From Breoghania sp. L-A4 (GTDB lineage Bacteria > Pseudomonadota > Alphaproteobacteria > Rhizobiales > Stappiaceae), in the NCBI RefSeq assembly GCF_003432385.1, contig NZ_CP031841.1, positions 4,644,501 to 4,708,500 on the forward strand: DNA of 64,000 bases. The letters are read 5' to 3'. A program made the translations under genes and the position numbers. The notes beneath the pieces are model-generated. The model did not search any database and was not told the origin of the DNA. It saw nothing but the letters and a program-made list of their open reading frames with translations. This document shows, in pieces, positions 35,844 to 45,098 of this stretch. The stretch's first letter is position 1. Each line of letters starts with the position of its first letter.

Positions 35844-36482
35844 TCAGCGGCTTTTCGCCCGGTCGAGCAGCGCCTCGACGCTGGGAATAATCCTTTGAAC
35901 GATAATCTCGATGCCTTCGGCGGTGGGATGGATGCCGTCGGCCTGATTGAGATCCGGCTCCGCCGCGACCCCGTCCAGGAAGAATGGATAAAAAAGGATG
36001 TCGTACTTTTTTGCAAGGGTGGGGAAGATCGCGTCGAACGTCTCGCCGTAACGCGGCCCGAGATTCGGCGGCGCCCGCATGCCCGCCAGCAGCACCGGAA
36101 TGTCCCGCGCTTGCAGCGCTTCGATGATCTGCCCGAGCGCCTTTTTGGTGCTCTCCGGCGGCAGCCCGCGAAGTGCATCGTTGCCGCCAAGCTCGACGAT
36201 CGCCGCGTCCGCGCCCTCGCCCAGCGACCACTCCAGCCGCGCCTGAGCCGCACTCGCCGTGTCGCCGGACACGCCGGCGTCGATCACCGTGACGTCGTAT
36301 CCCCGGTCCCTCAGCGCCGCTTCCAGCCGCGCCGGGAACCCCTCGCCCGGACCAAGCCCGTATCCGGCGGTGAGGCTGTCGCCCAGCGCCAGAATGCGGA
36401 GGGCATCGGCCCTGGCCGCACCGGGAAGGGCGGCCAGAGTGATCACGAATAAGAAAGCAACAAGTCGAATAATCGGCCGCAT
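35844..36482 (-). CDS. tesA: Arylesterase / lysophospholipase-type SGNH hydrolase
   Basis: The 212-residue product has a signal peptide (LVAFLFVITLAALPGAARA). GDSL block I is LALGDSLTAGYGL, with the nucleophile serine; block III is VELGGNDALRG; and the C-terminal DGIHPTAEG supplies Asp and His. It is a periplasmic esterase of the TesA type. It is divergent from the ABC transporter genes at 36676, an arrangement seen in many proteobacteria (tesA-ybbA-ybbP). Confidence 0.93.
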   Translation of the reverse strand: MRPIIRLVAFLFVITLAALPGAARADALRILALGDSLTAGYGLGPGEGFPARLEAALRDRGYDVTVIDAGVSGDTASAAQARLEWSLGEGADAAIVELGGNDALRGLPPESTKKALGQIIEALQARDIPVLLAGMRAPPNLGPRYGETFDAIFPTLAKKYDILFYPFFLDGVAAEPDLNQADGIHPTAEGIEIIVQRIIPSVEALLDRAKSR

Positions 36483-36675
36483 GGCACCCTTACACAAAAA
36501 ACCCGCCGCGCGACACTGGACCGCGCGCGCGTCGTTCCCATATCAGGCTGATACGGCCTCGTTTCAATCACTTGGCGCCCGGACGCGGCGCAAAAGGCGT
36601 ATTCGAGCCTGAAGATTGGCGCCGCGGCGCCCACACTGGATCATCACCGGTCCGCAAGCCCAAGGAAACAGCGAC

Positions 36676-37425
36676 GTGGACCAGACGACGCCGATCACCG
36701 AACGCGATCCGAGCCGGGCCGTCCGCCTGCGCGACGTGCATCTGAGCCTGGGCACGGGCGCCGCCCGCGTGCACATTCTCAGGGGCGTCGATCTCGACAT
36801 AGCCTCCGGCAGTTCGCTGGGCATCGTCGGCCCGTCGGGCTCGGGCAAGTCGACGCTGTTGATGGTCATGGCCGGTCTCGAACGCTGCGACGCGGGTCAG
36901 GTCGGCGTCGCCGAGCAGGAGCTGACGGGGCTGAGCGAGGATGCGCTGGCCCGGTTCCGCGGCCGCCACGTGGGTATCGTCTTCCAGTCGTTTCATCTCA
37001 TCCCCAACATGACGGCGCTGGAAAACGTCGCCGTGCCGCTCGAGCTCACGGGCGACCGCGACGCTTTCGCCAAGGCGCGCGCCGAACTCGAGGCCGTGGG
37101 CCTGGGAGAGCGCCTGTCGCATTATCCCGCGCAAATGTCGGGCGGTGAACAGCAGCGCGTCGCGATCGCCCGCGCGCTTGTGCCCTCGCCGACGATCCTC
37201 ATTGCGGACGAGCCGACGGGAAATCTCGACGAGAAGACCGGCCGCCAGATCGTCGATCTCATGTTCAAGGCTCAGGAGACCCGCGGCATGACCCTGGTGC
37301 TGGTCACGCATGACCGCTCGCTGGCCGACCGCTGTCAGCGCACCATCCGCATGCGCTCGGGCGTCATCGACACAAGCCCGCTTGAGACCGCGTCTGAGCA
37401 TCACGCCTCGGCGGCCGGCGCATGA
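36676..37425 (+). CDS. ABC transporter ATP-binding protein (YbbA-like)
   Basis: The 249-residue ATPase has Walker [11 protein letters not shown]-loop [11 protein letters not shown], signature [15 protein letters not shown], Walker [13 protein letters not shown] and H-loop VTHD. The MacB/LolD-like subfamily works with FtsX-type permeases. GTG 36676 has AAGGAAA about 8 bases upstream. The stop overlaps the next gene's ATG (ATGA), so ATPase and permease are coupled. Confidence 0.94.
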   Translation: MDQTTPITERDPSRAVRLRDVHLSLGTGAARVHILRGVDLDIASGSSLGIVGPSGSGKSTLLMVMAGLERCDAGQVGVAEQELTGLSEDALARFRGRHVGIVFQSFHLIPNMTALENVAVPLELTGDRDAFAKARAELEAVGLGERLSHYPAQMSGGEQQRVAIARALVPSPTILIADEPTGNLDEKTGRQIVDLMFKAQETRGMTLVLVTHDRSLADRCQRTIRMRSGVIDTSPLETASEHHASAAGA

Positions 37426-40022
37426 GCGGCGCGCAGTCGGCCAACCGTCCCGGCGTGATGCTCGCCCTGCGCTTCGCGCTGCGCGAATTGCGCGGCGGCG
37501 TGAAGGGCTTTTACGTCTTCATCGCCTGTATCGCGCTCGGCGTGGCGGCGATCGCCGGCGTCGCCTCCGTGTCACGCGCGCTGACGGAAGGCATTGCCGG
37601 CGAAGGCCGCACGATTCTGGGCGGCGACATCGCCTTTTCCGTCGTCCACCGGGAACTCGACTCCGACGAACGCGCGTTTCTCGACGCCGAGGGCGCTGTC
37701 TCCTCCATCGCGACGATGCGCGCCATGGCGCGGGCGCCGGAGACCGACGACCAGGCGCTGGTCGAAGTCAAGGCGATCGATGACGCCTATCCGCTCTTCG
37801 GCGCGCTGGAACTCACCTCCGGCGGTGACGTCCACGCGCTCACGGGCAAGAACGCCACCGGCTACGACGCGGTTGTCGACGAGGCGCTGCTCGTCCGGCT
37901 CGATCTCGGGATCGGCGACACGATCGACATCGGCCGCATCACGCTGACCGTACGCGACACCATCGCGAATGAGGCCGACAAGCTTGCCGGCGGCGTCGAT
38001 TTCGGGCCGCGCCTGATGGTGTCGCTTGACGCCTTGCGCGCCTCCGGCCTGCTCCAGCCGGGCTCGCTGGTCCGCTGGCATTACCGGTTGAAGCTGAACC
38101 GCGCCAATGAGACCGCCTCATTGGACGCCACCGACATGGTCTCCGACACACGACTCGAAGGCGTGATAGCGGAGGCGCGCGAAAAATTCCCCACCGCCGG
38201 CTGGCGCATCCGCTCGCGCGCCAACGCCGCACCCGGGCTGCAGCGCAGCATTCGCCGCTTCACGCAATTTCTCACGCTCGTCGGCCTGACGGCCCTGGTC
38301 GTGGGTGGCGTCGGCGTCGCCAACGCCGTGCGCGCCTTCCTCGACACCAAGCGGCCGGTGATTGCCACCTTCAAGTGTCTCGGCGCGCCGGGCTCCTTCG
38401 TCTTCATCGTCTATCTGGCGCAGATCACCATGTTGGCGGGCGCAGGTATCCTCATCGGCCTCGTGCTCGGCGCCATTCTGCCGTTCGCCGCCGGCATCGC
38501 TCTGGAGCAGGTGCTGCCTGTTCAGGTAATCAACGGAATCTATCCGGCCGAACTCGGGCTCGGTCTCATCTACGGGCTGCTGACCGCGCTGGCCTTCGCG
38601 CTCTGGCCTTTGGGCCGCGCCCATGACGTGCCGCCCAGCGCGCTGTTTCGCGATCAGCCGGGCGAAGGCAAGGCGTGGCCACGCAAGCGCTATATCGCCG
38701 CAACCGCGGCGACCGTTCTGGCGCTGGCCATCCTTGCCGTTGCGCTTGCCTACGATCGATACATCGCCCTGATCTACGTGGGCGCCTCCTCCACGGCCTT
38801 CGTACTTCTGGTGCTGGTTGGCCGCGGCATCATGGCCGCCGCGCGCAAGATCCCGCATGTGCACGCCACCGAATGGCGGCTGGCCATCGCCAACATCCAT
38901 CGTCCCGGCGCGCTGACGCCCTCGGTCGTGCTGTCGCTGGGTCTCGGACTGACGCTTCTGGTGGCGCTGACGCTGATCGATGGCAACCTGCGCCAGCAAC
39001 TCGGCACGACCATCGCGCAAAAGGCCCCCAGCTTCTTCTTTGTCGACATCCAGAACACGGAGAAGCCGGCCTTCGACGCCTTGCTGGCCCGCGAGGCGCC
39101 CGAAGCCATCCGCCAGGGCGCGCCCATGCTGCGCGGCCGGCTGGTGAAGCTGAAGGGCGTGTCGACCGAGGACATCGAGGCGCCGCCGTCCGCCGCCTGG
39201 GTGCTGCGCGGCGACCGCGGCATCACCTATGCCGAAACCGTGCCGGAAAACTCGCGGCTGGTGGCGGGAGAATGGTGGGGCAAGGATTATTCCGGCGAGC
39301 CGCTGGTGTCGTTTGAGGCCGAACTCGCCGGTGAGCTGGGTCTCGCCATCGGCGACACGGTGACCGTCAACGTGCTGGGCCGCGAAATCACCGCCAGGAT
39401 CGCCAACACGCGCATCGTCGAGTGGGAAAGCCTGGCGATCAACTTCGTCATGGTGTTCTCGCCCAACACGTTTGCCGGCGCGCCGCATTCGCATCTCGCC
39501 ACCGTGACCTGGGAGGAGCCGGTTACCACCGCGCGCGAGATCGACCTTCTGAAGGCCGTCACCGCCGCCTTCCCGACGGTCACCGGCGTGCGCGTCAAGG
39601 ACGCCATCGACCAGGTCAACGCGCTGGTCGCACAGCTCGCGTGGGCCATCCGCGCCGCCTCCTCGATCACCCTGATCTCCAGCATCATGGTGCTCGCCGG
39701 CGCGCTAGCCGCCGGACACAAGAGCCGCATCCACGACGCCATCATCCTCAAGACGCTGGGGGCGACGCGGGCGCGGCTGATCGCGGCCTATGCCATCGAA
39801 TACGCCGCGCTTGGCCTGGTCACGGCGCTGTTCGGCGTCATCGCCGGATCGATCGCGGCCTGGTTCGTGGTGGCGCGGCTGATGGACGCGAGTTTCACCA
39901 TCCAGCCGGCGGCTGCCGTCGCCGCCGCCGTCATCGCCCTGGTGCTGTCCGTCAGCCTGGGGCTGATCGGCACCTGGCGGGTGCTGGGTGAGAAACCCGC
40001 AACCGTGCTGAGGAATCTCTAA
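37422..40022 (+). CDS. FtsX-like ABC transporter permease (YbbP-like)
   Basis: The 866-residue product has the duplicated FtsX layout: an N-terminal membrane helix, a large periplasmic domain, three helices (about 285-400), further helices at about 425-465 and 505-525, a second periplasmic domain, and three C-terminal helices (about 745-860). The family is suspected to move lipids or lipoproteins across the periplasm; no substrate is established. Overlaps the ATPase gene by four bases. Confidence 0.94.
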   Translation: MSGAQSANRPGVMLALRFALRELRGGVKGFYVFIACIALGVAAIAGVASVSRALTEGIAGEGRTILGGDIAFSVVHRELDSDERAFLDAEGAVSSIATMRAMARAPETDDQALVEVKAIDDAYPLFGALELTSGGDVHALTGKNATGYDAVVDEALLVRLDLGIGDTIDIGRITLTVRDTIANEADKLAGGVDFGPRLMVSLDALRASGLLQPGSLVRWHYRLKLNRANETASLDATDMVSDTRLEGVIAEAREKFPTAGWRIRSRANAAPGLQRSIRRFTQFLTLVGLTALVVGGVGVANAVRAFLDTKRPVIATFKCLGAPGSFVFIVYLAQITMLAGAGILIGLVLGAILPFAAGIALEQVLPVQVINGIYPAELGLGLIYGLLTALAFALWPLGRAHDVPPSALFRDQPGEGKAWPRKRYIAATAATVLALAILAVALAYDRYIALIYVGASSTAFVLLVLVGRGIMAAARKIPHVHATEWRLAIANIHRPGALTPSVVLSLGLGLTLLVALTLIDGNLRQQLGTTIAQKAPSFFFVDIQNTEKPAFDALLAREAPEAIRQGAPMLRGRLVKLKGVSTEDIEAPPSAAWVLRGDRGITYAETVPENSRLVAGEWWGKDYSGEPLVSFEAELAGELGLAIGDTVTVNVLGREITARIANTRIVEWESLAINFVMVFSPNTFAGAPHSHLATVTWEEPVTTAREIDLLKAVTAAFPTVTGVRVKDAIDQVNALVAQLAWAIRAASSITLISSIMVLAGALAAGHKSRIHDAIILKTLGATRARLIAAYAIEYAALGLVTALFGVIAGSIAAWFVVARLMDASFTIQPAAAVAAAVIALVLSVSLGLIGTWRVLGEKPATVLRNL

Positions 40023-40171
40023 CCACCCGCGCCGTATCATCCTTTCGTCACGATACGGCACGAATTTGCGCGATCGGGCCTTGTTCCCGAGAGGCAATCC
40101 ACCCATATTTGCCCCAGCGTCCGGGAAAGGACGCATCAACAGTTTCCTCTGGGATCGAAAGAGAGGTCTTC

Positions 40172-40951
40172 ATGTCGACCTTCGACCGTAATCAGACTGC
40201 ACGTTACGCAGCCACACGTGCCGAGGCCGGCGTCTATGACGAAGGTCTGCGGAGCTATATGCTCAGCGTCTACAATTATATGGCACTTGGCCTGGGCATC
40301 ACCGGCCTTGCCGCGCTGGGCGCCTTCATCCTGTCCGTCACCAGTGATCCGGCCGCTGGCGTAGCGCAGTTGCCCAACGGCATGATGCTGACCAGCTTCG
40401 GCTACGCGCTGTTCGCAAGCCCGCTGAAATGGGTGGTGATCCTGGCGCCGCTCGCCATGGTGTTCTTCCTCTCCGCGCGCATCAACAAGATGAGCGTCGG
40501 CGCGGCCCAGGGCACCTTCTGGCTTTACGCGGCTCTGGTCGGCATTTCTCTGTCGTCGATCTTCCTCGTCTACACCCACGGCTCCATCGCCCGGGTGTTC
40601 TTCATCACCGCAGCCTCCTTCGGCGGTCTCAGCCTCTTCGGCTACACCACCAAGAAGGATCTGTCGGGCTGGGGTTCGTTCCTGTTCATGGGCCTGATCG
40701 GCATCATCATCGCCTCGGTCGTCAACATCTTCCTGGCGTCGTCCGCCATGCAGTTCGCCATCTCGGTGATCGGCGTGCTGGTGTTCGCCGGCCTCACGGC
40801 CTACGACACCCAGCAGATCAAGGAAATGTACCACGAGGGCGACAGCGAGCTGGTCGCCGGCCGCAAGTCCATCATGGGCGCGCTGCGCCTCTACCTCGAC
40901 TTCATCAACCTGTTCATCATGCTGCTGTCGCTGTTCGGCAACCGCGAATAG
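40172..40951 (+). CDS. Bax inhibitor-1/YccA family membrane protein
   Basis: The 259-residue product has seven membrane helices. The BI-1 signature is visible in VFAGLTAYDTQQIKEMY, and the C-terminal ALRLYLDFINLFIMLLSLFG carries the conserved Asp. Homologues act as pH-sensitive calcium leak channels or interact with FtsH. The start MSTFDRNQT has AGAGAGG upstream. Followed by a strong intrinsic terminator. Confidence 0.95.
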   Translation: MSTFDRNQTARYAATRAEAGVYDEGLRSYMLSVYNYMALGLGITGLAALGAFILSVTSDPAAGVAQLPNGMMLTSFGYALFASPLKWVVILAPLAMVFFLSARINKMSVGAAQGTFWLYAALVGISLSSIFLVYTHGSIARVFFITAASFGGLSLFGYTTKKDLSGWGSFLFMGLIGIIIASVVNIFLASSAMQFAISVIGVLVFAGLTAYDTQQIKEMYHEGDSELVAGRKSIMGALRLYLDFINLFIMLLSLFGNRE

Positions 40952-40974
40952 GCTTGATCGGATCGAACGCATGC

Positions 40975-41005
40975 AAACGGGCGCGATTTTCGCGCCCGTT
41001 TTTTT
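40975..41005 (+). terminator. Intrinsic terminator after the BI-1 gene
   Basis: AAACGGGCGCG / ATTTT / CGCGCCCGTTT gives an 11-bp stem followed by TTTTT. Confidence 0.92.
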
Positions 41006-41107
41006 GTGCACATAACGATGGCGCACCGCCCGATGCCCAACGAATGCGCTCGACACGTTTTTCGGCACCGGCCACACTGCGGCGTCCTGCGAACAACAGC
41101 CGATTCC

Positions 41108-41635
41108 ATGTCCCACAGCATCCGTCCCGCCGCGCCCGCCGACATCCCGGCGATCACCGCAATCTACGCGCATGCCGTCACCCACGGCACCGCCAGCTTC
41201 GAGCTGACGCCGCCGAATGAGACCGAAATGCGCCGCCGGTTCGACGCGCTGATGGCGAGCCACCACCCCTATCTGGTCTTTGAGGATGACGGCGTCGTGC
41301 TGGGCTACGCCTACGCCGGCCCGCACCGCCCCCGGCCGGCCTATCGCTGGGCGGTGGAAAGCTCGATCTACATAGCGCCCGAGCGTCAGGGCATGGGAAT
41401 CGGCAAGGCGCTACTCGCGGCGCTGGTCGACGAGGCAACAGTGCGCGGCTTCCGCCAGATGATCGGCGTCGTCGGCGACAGCACCCATGCCGCCTCCATC
41501 CGGCTGCATGAGGCGGCGGGTTTCGAGGTCATCGGCACGGTGAAGAACGTCGGCCGCAAATTCGACCGCTGGCTCGATATCGTCATGCTGCAGCGCGCGC
41601 TGGGAGACGGTGCGAAGACCCCGCCCGAACGCTGA
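41108..41635 (+). CDS. GNAT-family N-acetyltransferase (phosphinothricin acetyltransferase-like)
   Basis: The 175-residue product begins IRPAAPADIPAITAIYAHAV and has the acetyl-CoA-binding loop IAPERQGMGIGKALLAALVD (motif A, R/QxxGxG/A) and VKNVGRKFDRWLDIVMLQ near the end. This pattern fits the Pat/YncA subgroup, which acetylates methionine derivatives or phosphinothricin. Start MSHSIRP at 41108. Confidence 0.92.
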   Translation: MSHSIRPAAPADIPAITAIYAHAVTHGTASFELTPPNETEMRRRFDALMASHHPYLVFEDDGVVLGYAYAGPHRPRPAYRWAVESSIYIAPERQGMGIGKALLAALVDEATVRGFRQMIGVVGDSTHAASIRLHEAAGFEVIGTVKNVGRKFDRWLDIVMLQRALGDGAKTPPER

Positions 41636-41656
41636 TCACAGCATGGCGGCGCGCGG

Positions 41657-42094
41657 TCAGACCACCCGCAGGTGACGCTTCCTGTCCAGAACCCGCAGCA
41701 CGGTTTCCAGATCGCGGCCGCGCTTGAGAATCATGCCGCCCGCCGCCAGCACCGAATAGGCGCCCTGCTTGCGCGCGTTCTTCGGATCCTTCTCGATGCG
41801 GTACAGCGGCACCTCGCTGGTGTGGCGGAACACCGAGAAGATCGCCTTGTCCTTGTGGAAATCGATCGCGTAGTCGCGCCACTCGCCGGCGGCGACATTG
41901 CGCCCGTAGACCCTGAGAATCTGCGCAAGCTCCTGCCGGTTGAAAGCGATGCGCGGGGCAGCGGGCGGTGCGGGGACAGGGGCGGAGGGAAGTGTGGCGG
42001 GCCGTGCGGCGGAACTCGTATGCTGGCTGGCGGTTGCCGCGGCGAGGGACGCCGGCCCGCCGCGCGCCACCGGACTATCGTCGATTTCGCTCAT
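41657..42094 (-). CDS. DUF2794 domain protein
   Basis: The 145-residue product has a low-complexity N-terminus (1-45) and a conserved C-terminal domain starting IAFNRQELAQILRVYGRNVA and including WRDYAIDFHKDKAIFSVFRH. The family is confined to alphaproteobacteria and its function is unknown. Convergent with the acetyltransferase gene. Confidence 0.9.
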   Translation of the reverse strand: MSEIDDSPVARGGPASLAAATASQHTSSAARPATLPSAPVPAPPAAPRIAFNRQELAQILRVYGRNVAAGEWRDYAIDFHKDKAIFSVFRHTSEVPLYRIEKDPKNARKQGAYSVLAAGGMILKRGRDLETVLRVLDRKRHLRVV

Positions 42095-42371
42095 TGCGCC
42101 TCCTCCGTGCCGATCGCGCCAAGCTTCGGCCGGTCGCACCCGGCGCGCCGGAAAAGCGGCGCCCGGTCGTTAACCGGCGTAGGGCCAGTGTTGCGCCGCA
42201 AGCAGCCCTTGGCAACCCCGGGAACCGCGCAAACCCGCGCCGAAGGCGCGTGCAACGGCACAATGGCTCGGCGCGCGAAATCTTTACCACGTCAAGTATG
42301 CGCGGCGATATTTCCTTAGTTTTGCCTTATTGCGGCCCTTGCGCGGCCATTTTGCATCACCATATTTCAAT

Positions 42372-42520
42372 TGTTGCCTCAGACGGCCCGGTTCAACCAG
42401 GATCTCGGATTTTCAGCCCCCAGCCCCCGGGGACTTGGAACAGAGCCGGGCCACCTGAGGCGCAATTGGTTCAAATCCCCCATAGAATTCTGGCCAGCTT
42501 TCGCTGGCCTTTTCTTTGTC
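42372..42520 (+). ncRNA. Probable structured small RNA upstream of htpG
   Basis: A promoter-like CTTGCG (42338-42343), 17-base spacer and CATATT (42361-42366) precede a long imperfect hairpin. GCCTCAG (about 42376) pairs with CTGAGGC (about 42455), and GGCCCGG (about 42385) pairs with CCGGGCC (about 42446), with GTTC/GAAC inside. An intrinsic terminator, GGCCAGC TTTC GCTGGCC TTTTC, ends at about 42520. No protein is encoded. I could not match it to tmRNA (no tag), SRP RNA (no GGUCAGG...GGAAGGAAGC core) or a sure 6S consensus, although the long bulged hairpin is 6S-like. Confidence 0.5.
42491..42520 (+). terminator. Intrinsic terminator upstream of htpG
   Basis: TGGCCAGC / TTTC / GCTGGCC followed by TTTTCTTT. 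No coding gene ends here, so it must close a noncoding transcript or a leader. Confidence 0.8.
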
Positions 42521-42673
42521 CGCCCCCGGCCGCGAGATCCGCCGCCGCGCCCCGCGCCCGCGCCGGACGGATTGTTGAACCGTCAAAATCCCCGATCCAG
42601 CCTTGATCCATGCCCCCTTAAAGACGATATGTATCACCCGTCTTTCACGGATAACCCAAGGGCGCTGGCCACG

Positions 42674-44635
42674 ATGACGAGCAACGGAACTCTTGAGACC
42701 GACGCCACCGGCGGCTCGGGCGAAACCCATGCCTTTCAGGCCGAGGTCTCCCGCCTGCTGCACCTCATGGTGCACGCGGTCTATTCCAACAAGGACATCT
42801 TCCTTCGCGAGCTGATCTCCAACTCCGCCGACGCCTGCGAGCGGCTGCGCCATCTGGCGGTCACCGACGCGAGCCTGACGGCGGAGGATCCCGATTTCCG
42901 CATCCGCCTTGAGACCGACCCGGACGCGAAAACCCTGACGATCGCCGACAACGGCATCGGCATGAGCCGCGACGAGATGATCGAGAATCTGGGCACCATC
43001 GCGCGATCCGGCACCCGCGCCTTCCTCGACGGACTGAAGGACGCCAAGGATGGATCGGCGCTGATCGGCCAGTTCGGCGTCGGCTTCTATTCCGCCTTCA
43101 TGGTGGCCCGGGAGGTCGAGGTCACGAGCCGCGCCGCCGGTTCCGATGAAGCCTGGCGCTGGCGTTCCGACGGCCAGGGCGAATTCTCCGTCGAACCGGC
43201 GGATCTCGCCGACGCTCCCGCGCGCGGCACCCGTGTCACGCTGCATCTCAACGACGAATCACTCGACTACGCGACGCCGTCGGCCATCGAGCGCATCGTG
43301 CGCGAATATTCCTCCCACGTGCCGGTGCCCATCGTGCTGGTGGCGCCAGCCAGACCCGAGCGGGACGAAGACGGCGCGGAAAAGCCCGTCGAGGAGGGCA
43401 AGACCGAGGAACGCCAACTCGCCGACGGCACGGCGCTGTGGACGAAACCGAAGTCCGACATCACCGAGGACGAGTACCGCGAGTTCTACGGCCACGTCTC
43501 GGCGCAGTTCGACGAGCCCGCGCTGACGCTGCACTACCGCGCGGAAGGCCGGCACGAATATTCCGTGCTGCTGTTCCTGCCCTCCATGAAGCCCTTCGAC
43601 CTGTTCGATCCCTCGCGCAAGGGTCGGGTGAAGCTCTATGTGCGCCGCGTCTTCATCGCCGATGACGTGGACATCATGCCCGCCTGGCTGCGCTTCATGC
43701 GCGGCGTGGTCGACAGCGAGGATCTGCCGCTCAACATCTCGCGCGAGATGCTGCAAAAAAATCCTGTGCTCGATTCCATCCGCAAGGGCGTGGTCAACCG
43801 GGTGCTGTCCGAGCTGCAGAAGCTGGCCGACAATGAGCCGGAAAAATACATCAAGATCTGGGAGACCTTCGGCCCGGTCATCAAGGAAGGCCTCTACGAG
43901 GACTTTGAGAAGCGCGACAAGATTTTCGCGCTGGCCCGCTTCCGCACCACGGCGTCGGACGACTGGCGCTCGCTGGCCGACTACGTGGCGGATCTGAAGG
44001 AAAACCAGACCCAGATCTTCTACGCGACCGGCGAGAATCTCGAGGCGCTGAAGCGCTCGCCGCAGCTCGAGGGCTACCGGGCGCGCGGCATCGAGGTGCT
44101 GCTGCTGGCCGATCCCGTCGACGCCTTCTGGGTACAGACGGCTCTGGGCTACGAGGGCAAGCCGTTCCGTTCGGTCACGCAAGGCGCCGCCGATCTTGAC
44201 GCCATCCCGCTGCCCGAGGACTCGGACAAGCCCGAGGATGACGCCGGCGACAAGGGTGACATCGCGAAACTGGCGACCTTCATCAAGGAGGTTCTGGGCA
44301 ACAGGGTTTCCGACGTGCGCGCCTCCTCGCGGCTGTCCGAAAGCCCCGTGTGCCTGGTGGCGCCCGAAGGCGGCCCGGACCGGCAGTTCGAGAAGCTGAT
44401 GTCCCAGCGCGAGGGCGCGATGGGCGGCTTCGCGCCGGTGCTGGAACTCAATCCGCGCAACCCGCTGATCAAGTCCATCGCCGCCAGGGCCGGCGACGCC
44501 ACGGCGAAGGCGGAACTCGAGGACAGCGCCTGGCTGCTGTTCGACCAGGCCCGCGTGCTCGACGGCGAAATCCCCGCCGACCCCTCCGGCTTCGCCATGC
44601 GCCTGGGCCGCCTGATGAGCAAGAACCTGGGCTGA
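42674..44635 (+). CDS. htpG: Molecular chaperone HtpG (Hsp90)
   Basis: The 653-residue product is a standard bacterial Hsp90. The N-terminal GHKL ATPase has LRELISNSADACERLR, the ADNGIGM motif and the QFGVGFYSAFMVA motif. The middle domain has LPLNISREMLQKNPVL, and a C-terminal dimerisation domain completes it. ATG 42674 (MTSNGTLET) fits homologues; ATG 42629 is possible. It may depend on heat-shock sigma promoters, which I cannot confirm by eye. Confidence 0.96.
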   Translation: MTSNGTLETDATGGSGETHAFQAEVSRLLHLMVHAVYSNKDIFLRELISNSADACERLRHLAVTDASLTAEDPDFRIRLETDPDAKTLTIADNGIGMSRDEMIENLGTIARSGTRAFLDGLKDAKDGSALIGQFGVGFYSAFMVAREVEVTSRAAGSDEAWRWRSDGQGEFSVEPADLADAPARGTRVTLHLNDESLDYATPSAIERIVREYSSHVPVPIVLVAPARPERDEDGAEKPVEEGKTEERQLADGTALWTKPKSDITEDEYREFYGHVSAQFDEPALTLHYRAEGRHEYSVLLFLPSMKPFDLFDPSRKGRVKLYVRRVFIADDVDIMPAWLRFMRGVVDSEDLPLNISREMLQKNPVLDSIRKGVVNRVLSELQKLADNEPEKYIKIWETFGPVIKEGLYEDFEKRDKIFALARFRTTASDDWRSLADYVADLKENQTQIFYATGENLEALKRSPQLEGYRARGIEVLLLADPVDAFWVQTALGYEGKPFRSVTQGAADLDAIPLPEDSDKPEDDAGDKGDIAKLATFIKEVLGNRVSDVRASSRLSESPVCLVAPEGGPDRQFEKLMSQREGAMGGFAPVLELNPRNPLIKSIAARAGDATAKAELEDSAWLLFDQARVLDGEIPADPSGFAMRLGRLMSKNLG

Positions 44636-44681
44636 AGCGGCGACGAATTCGGCGCGCGGGATCACCCCGCGCGCCGGCTTT

Positions 44682-45098
44682 TCAGACGGCAATCCCCACG
44701 GCGATGGCGATCCTGTGCCAATTGGCGCCGAGCCACGACACCAGCGGCGCGATCCTCTGCTGAAGCTTTTCGGCGTGCCCGCTGAAATCATCCGCCGCCT
44801 TGGCGTATTTGATCACCCGCTCCAGCGCGCCGCCGACTTCGTCCTTGTCGGGTTGCGGCTTGGCGGCTTCCTCTTCCGCATCCTGCAGGGCGCGATCCAG
44901 CTTGCCCGCGTCCGGAACCCGCATTTCCGCAAGCAAGGCCCGCAGCGCGGCAAGTTCGCCCGCCACGTCGACCGTCTCCGGCGCCGGCAACACAACCTTG
45001 ACGCCCTTCATGATCGCGGAGCTGTTCTCACCGGTCACAACCTGCGATCCAATGATGTCGCGGGCTCTCACGGACCTGTCGTCACCGCTCGTCGTCAT
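44682..45098 (-). CDS. Small partner of the NTPase-TPR protein, with shared RDI-VVTG motif
   Basis: The 138-residue product starts with DDRSVRARDIIGSQVVTG, strongly resembling residues 1-20 of the upstream NTPase. A charged alpha-helical region follows (about 45-110, predicted coiled coil). The C-terminus is hydrophobic (LVSWLGANWHRIAIAVGIAV) and could insert in a membrane. It overlaps the 3' end of the NTPase gene by 17 bases and must be co-translated with it. I recognise no family. A membrane-acting effector or adaptor role is an inference from layout. Confidence 0.7.
   Translation of the reverse strand: MTTSGDDRSVRARDIIGSQVVTGENSSAIMKGVKVVLPAPETVDVAGELAALRALLAEMRVPDAGKLDRALQDAEEEAAKPQPDKDEVGGALERVIKYAKAADDFSGHAEKLQQRIAPLVSWLGANWHRIAIAVGIAV

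Noticed and set aside
42372-42520. Possible tmRNA or SRP RNA
   Set aside because: No ANDN-type tag and no SRP GGUCAGG...GGAAGGAAGC core were found. Kept only as an unclassified structured RNA.
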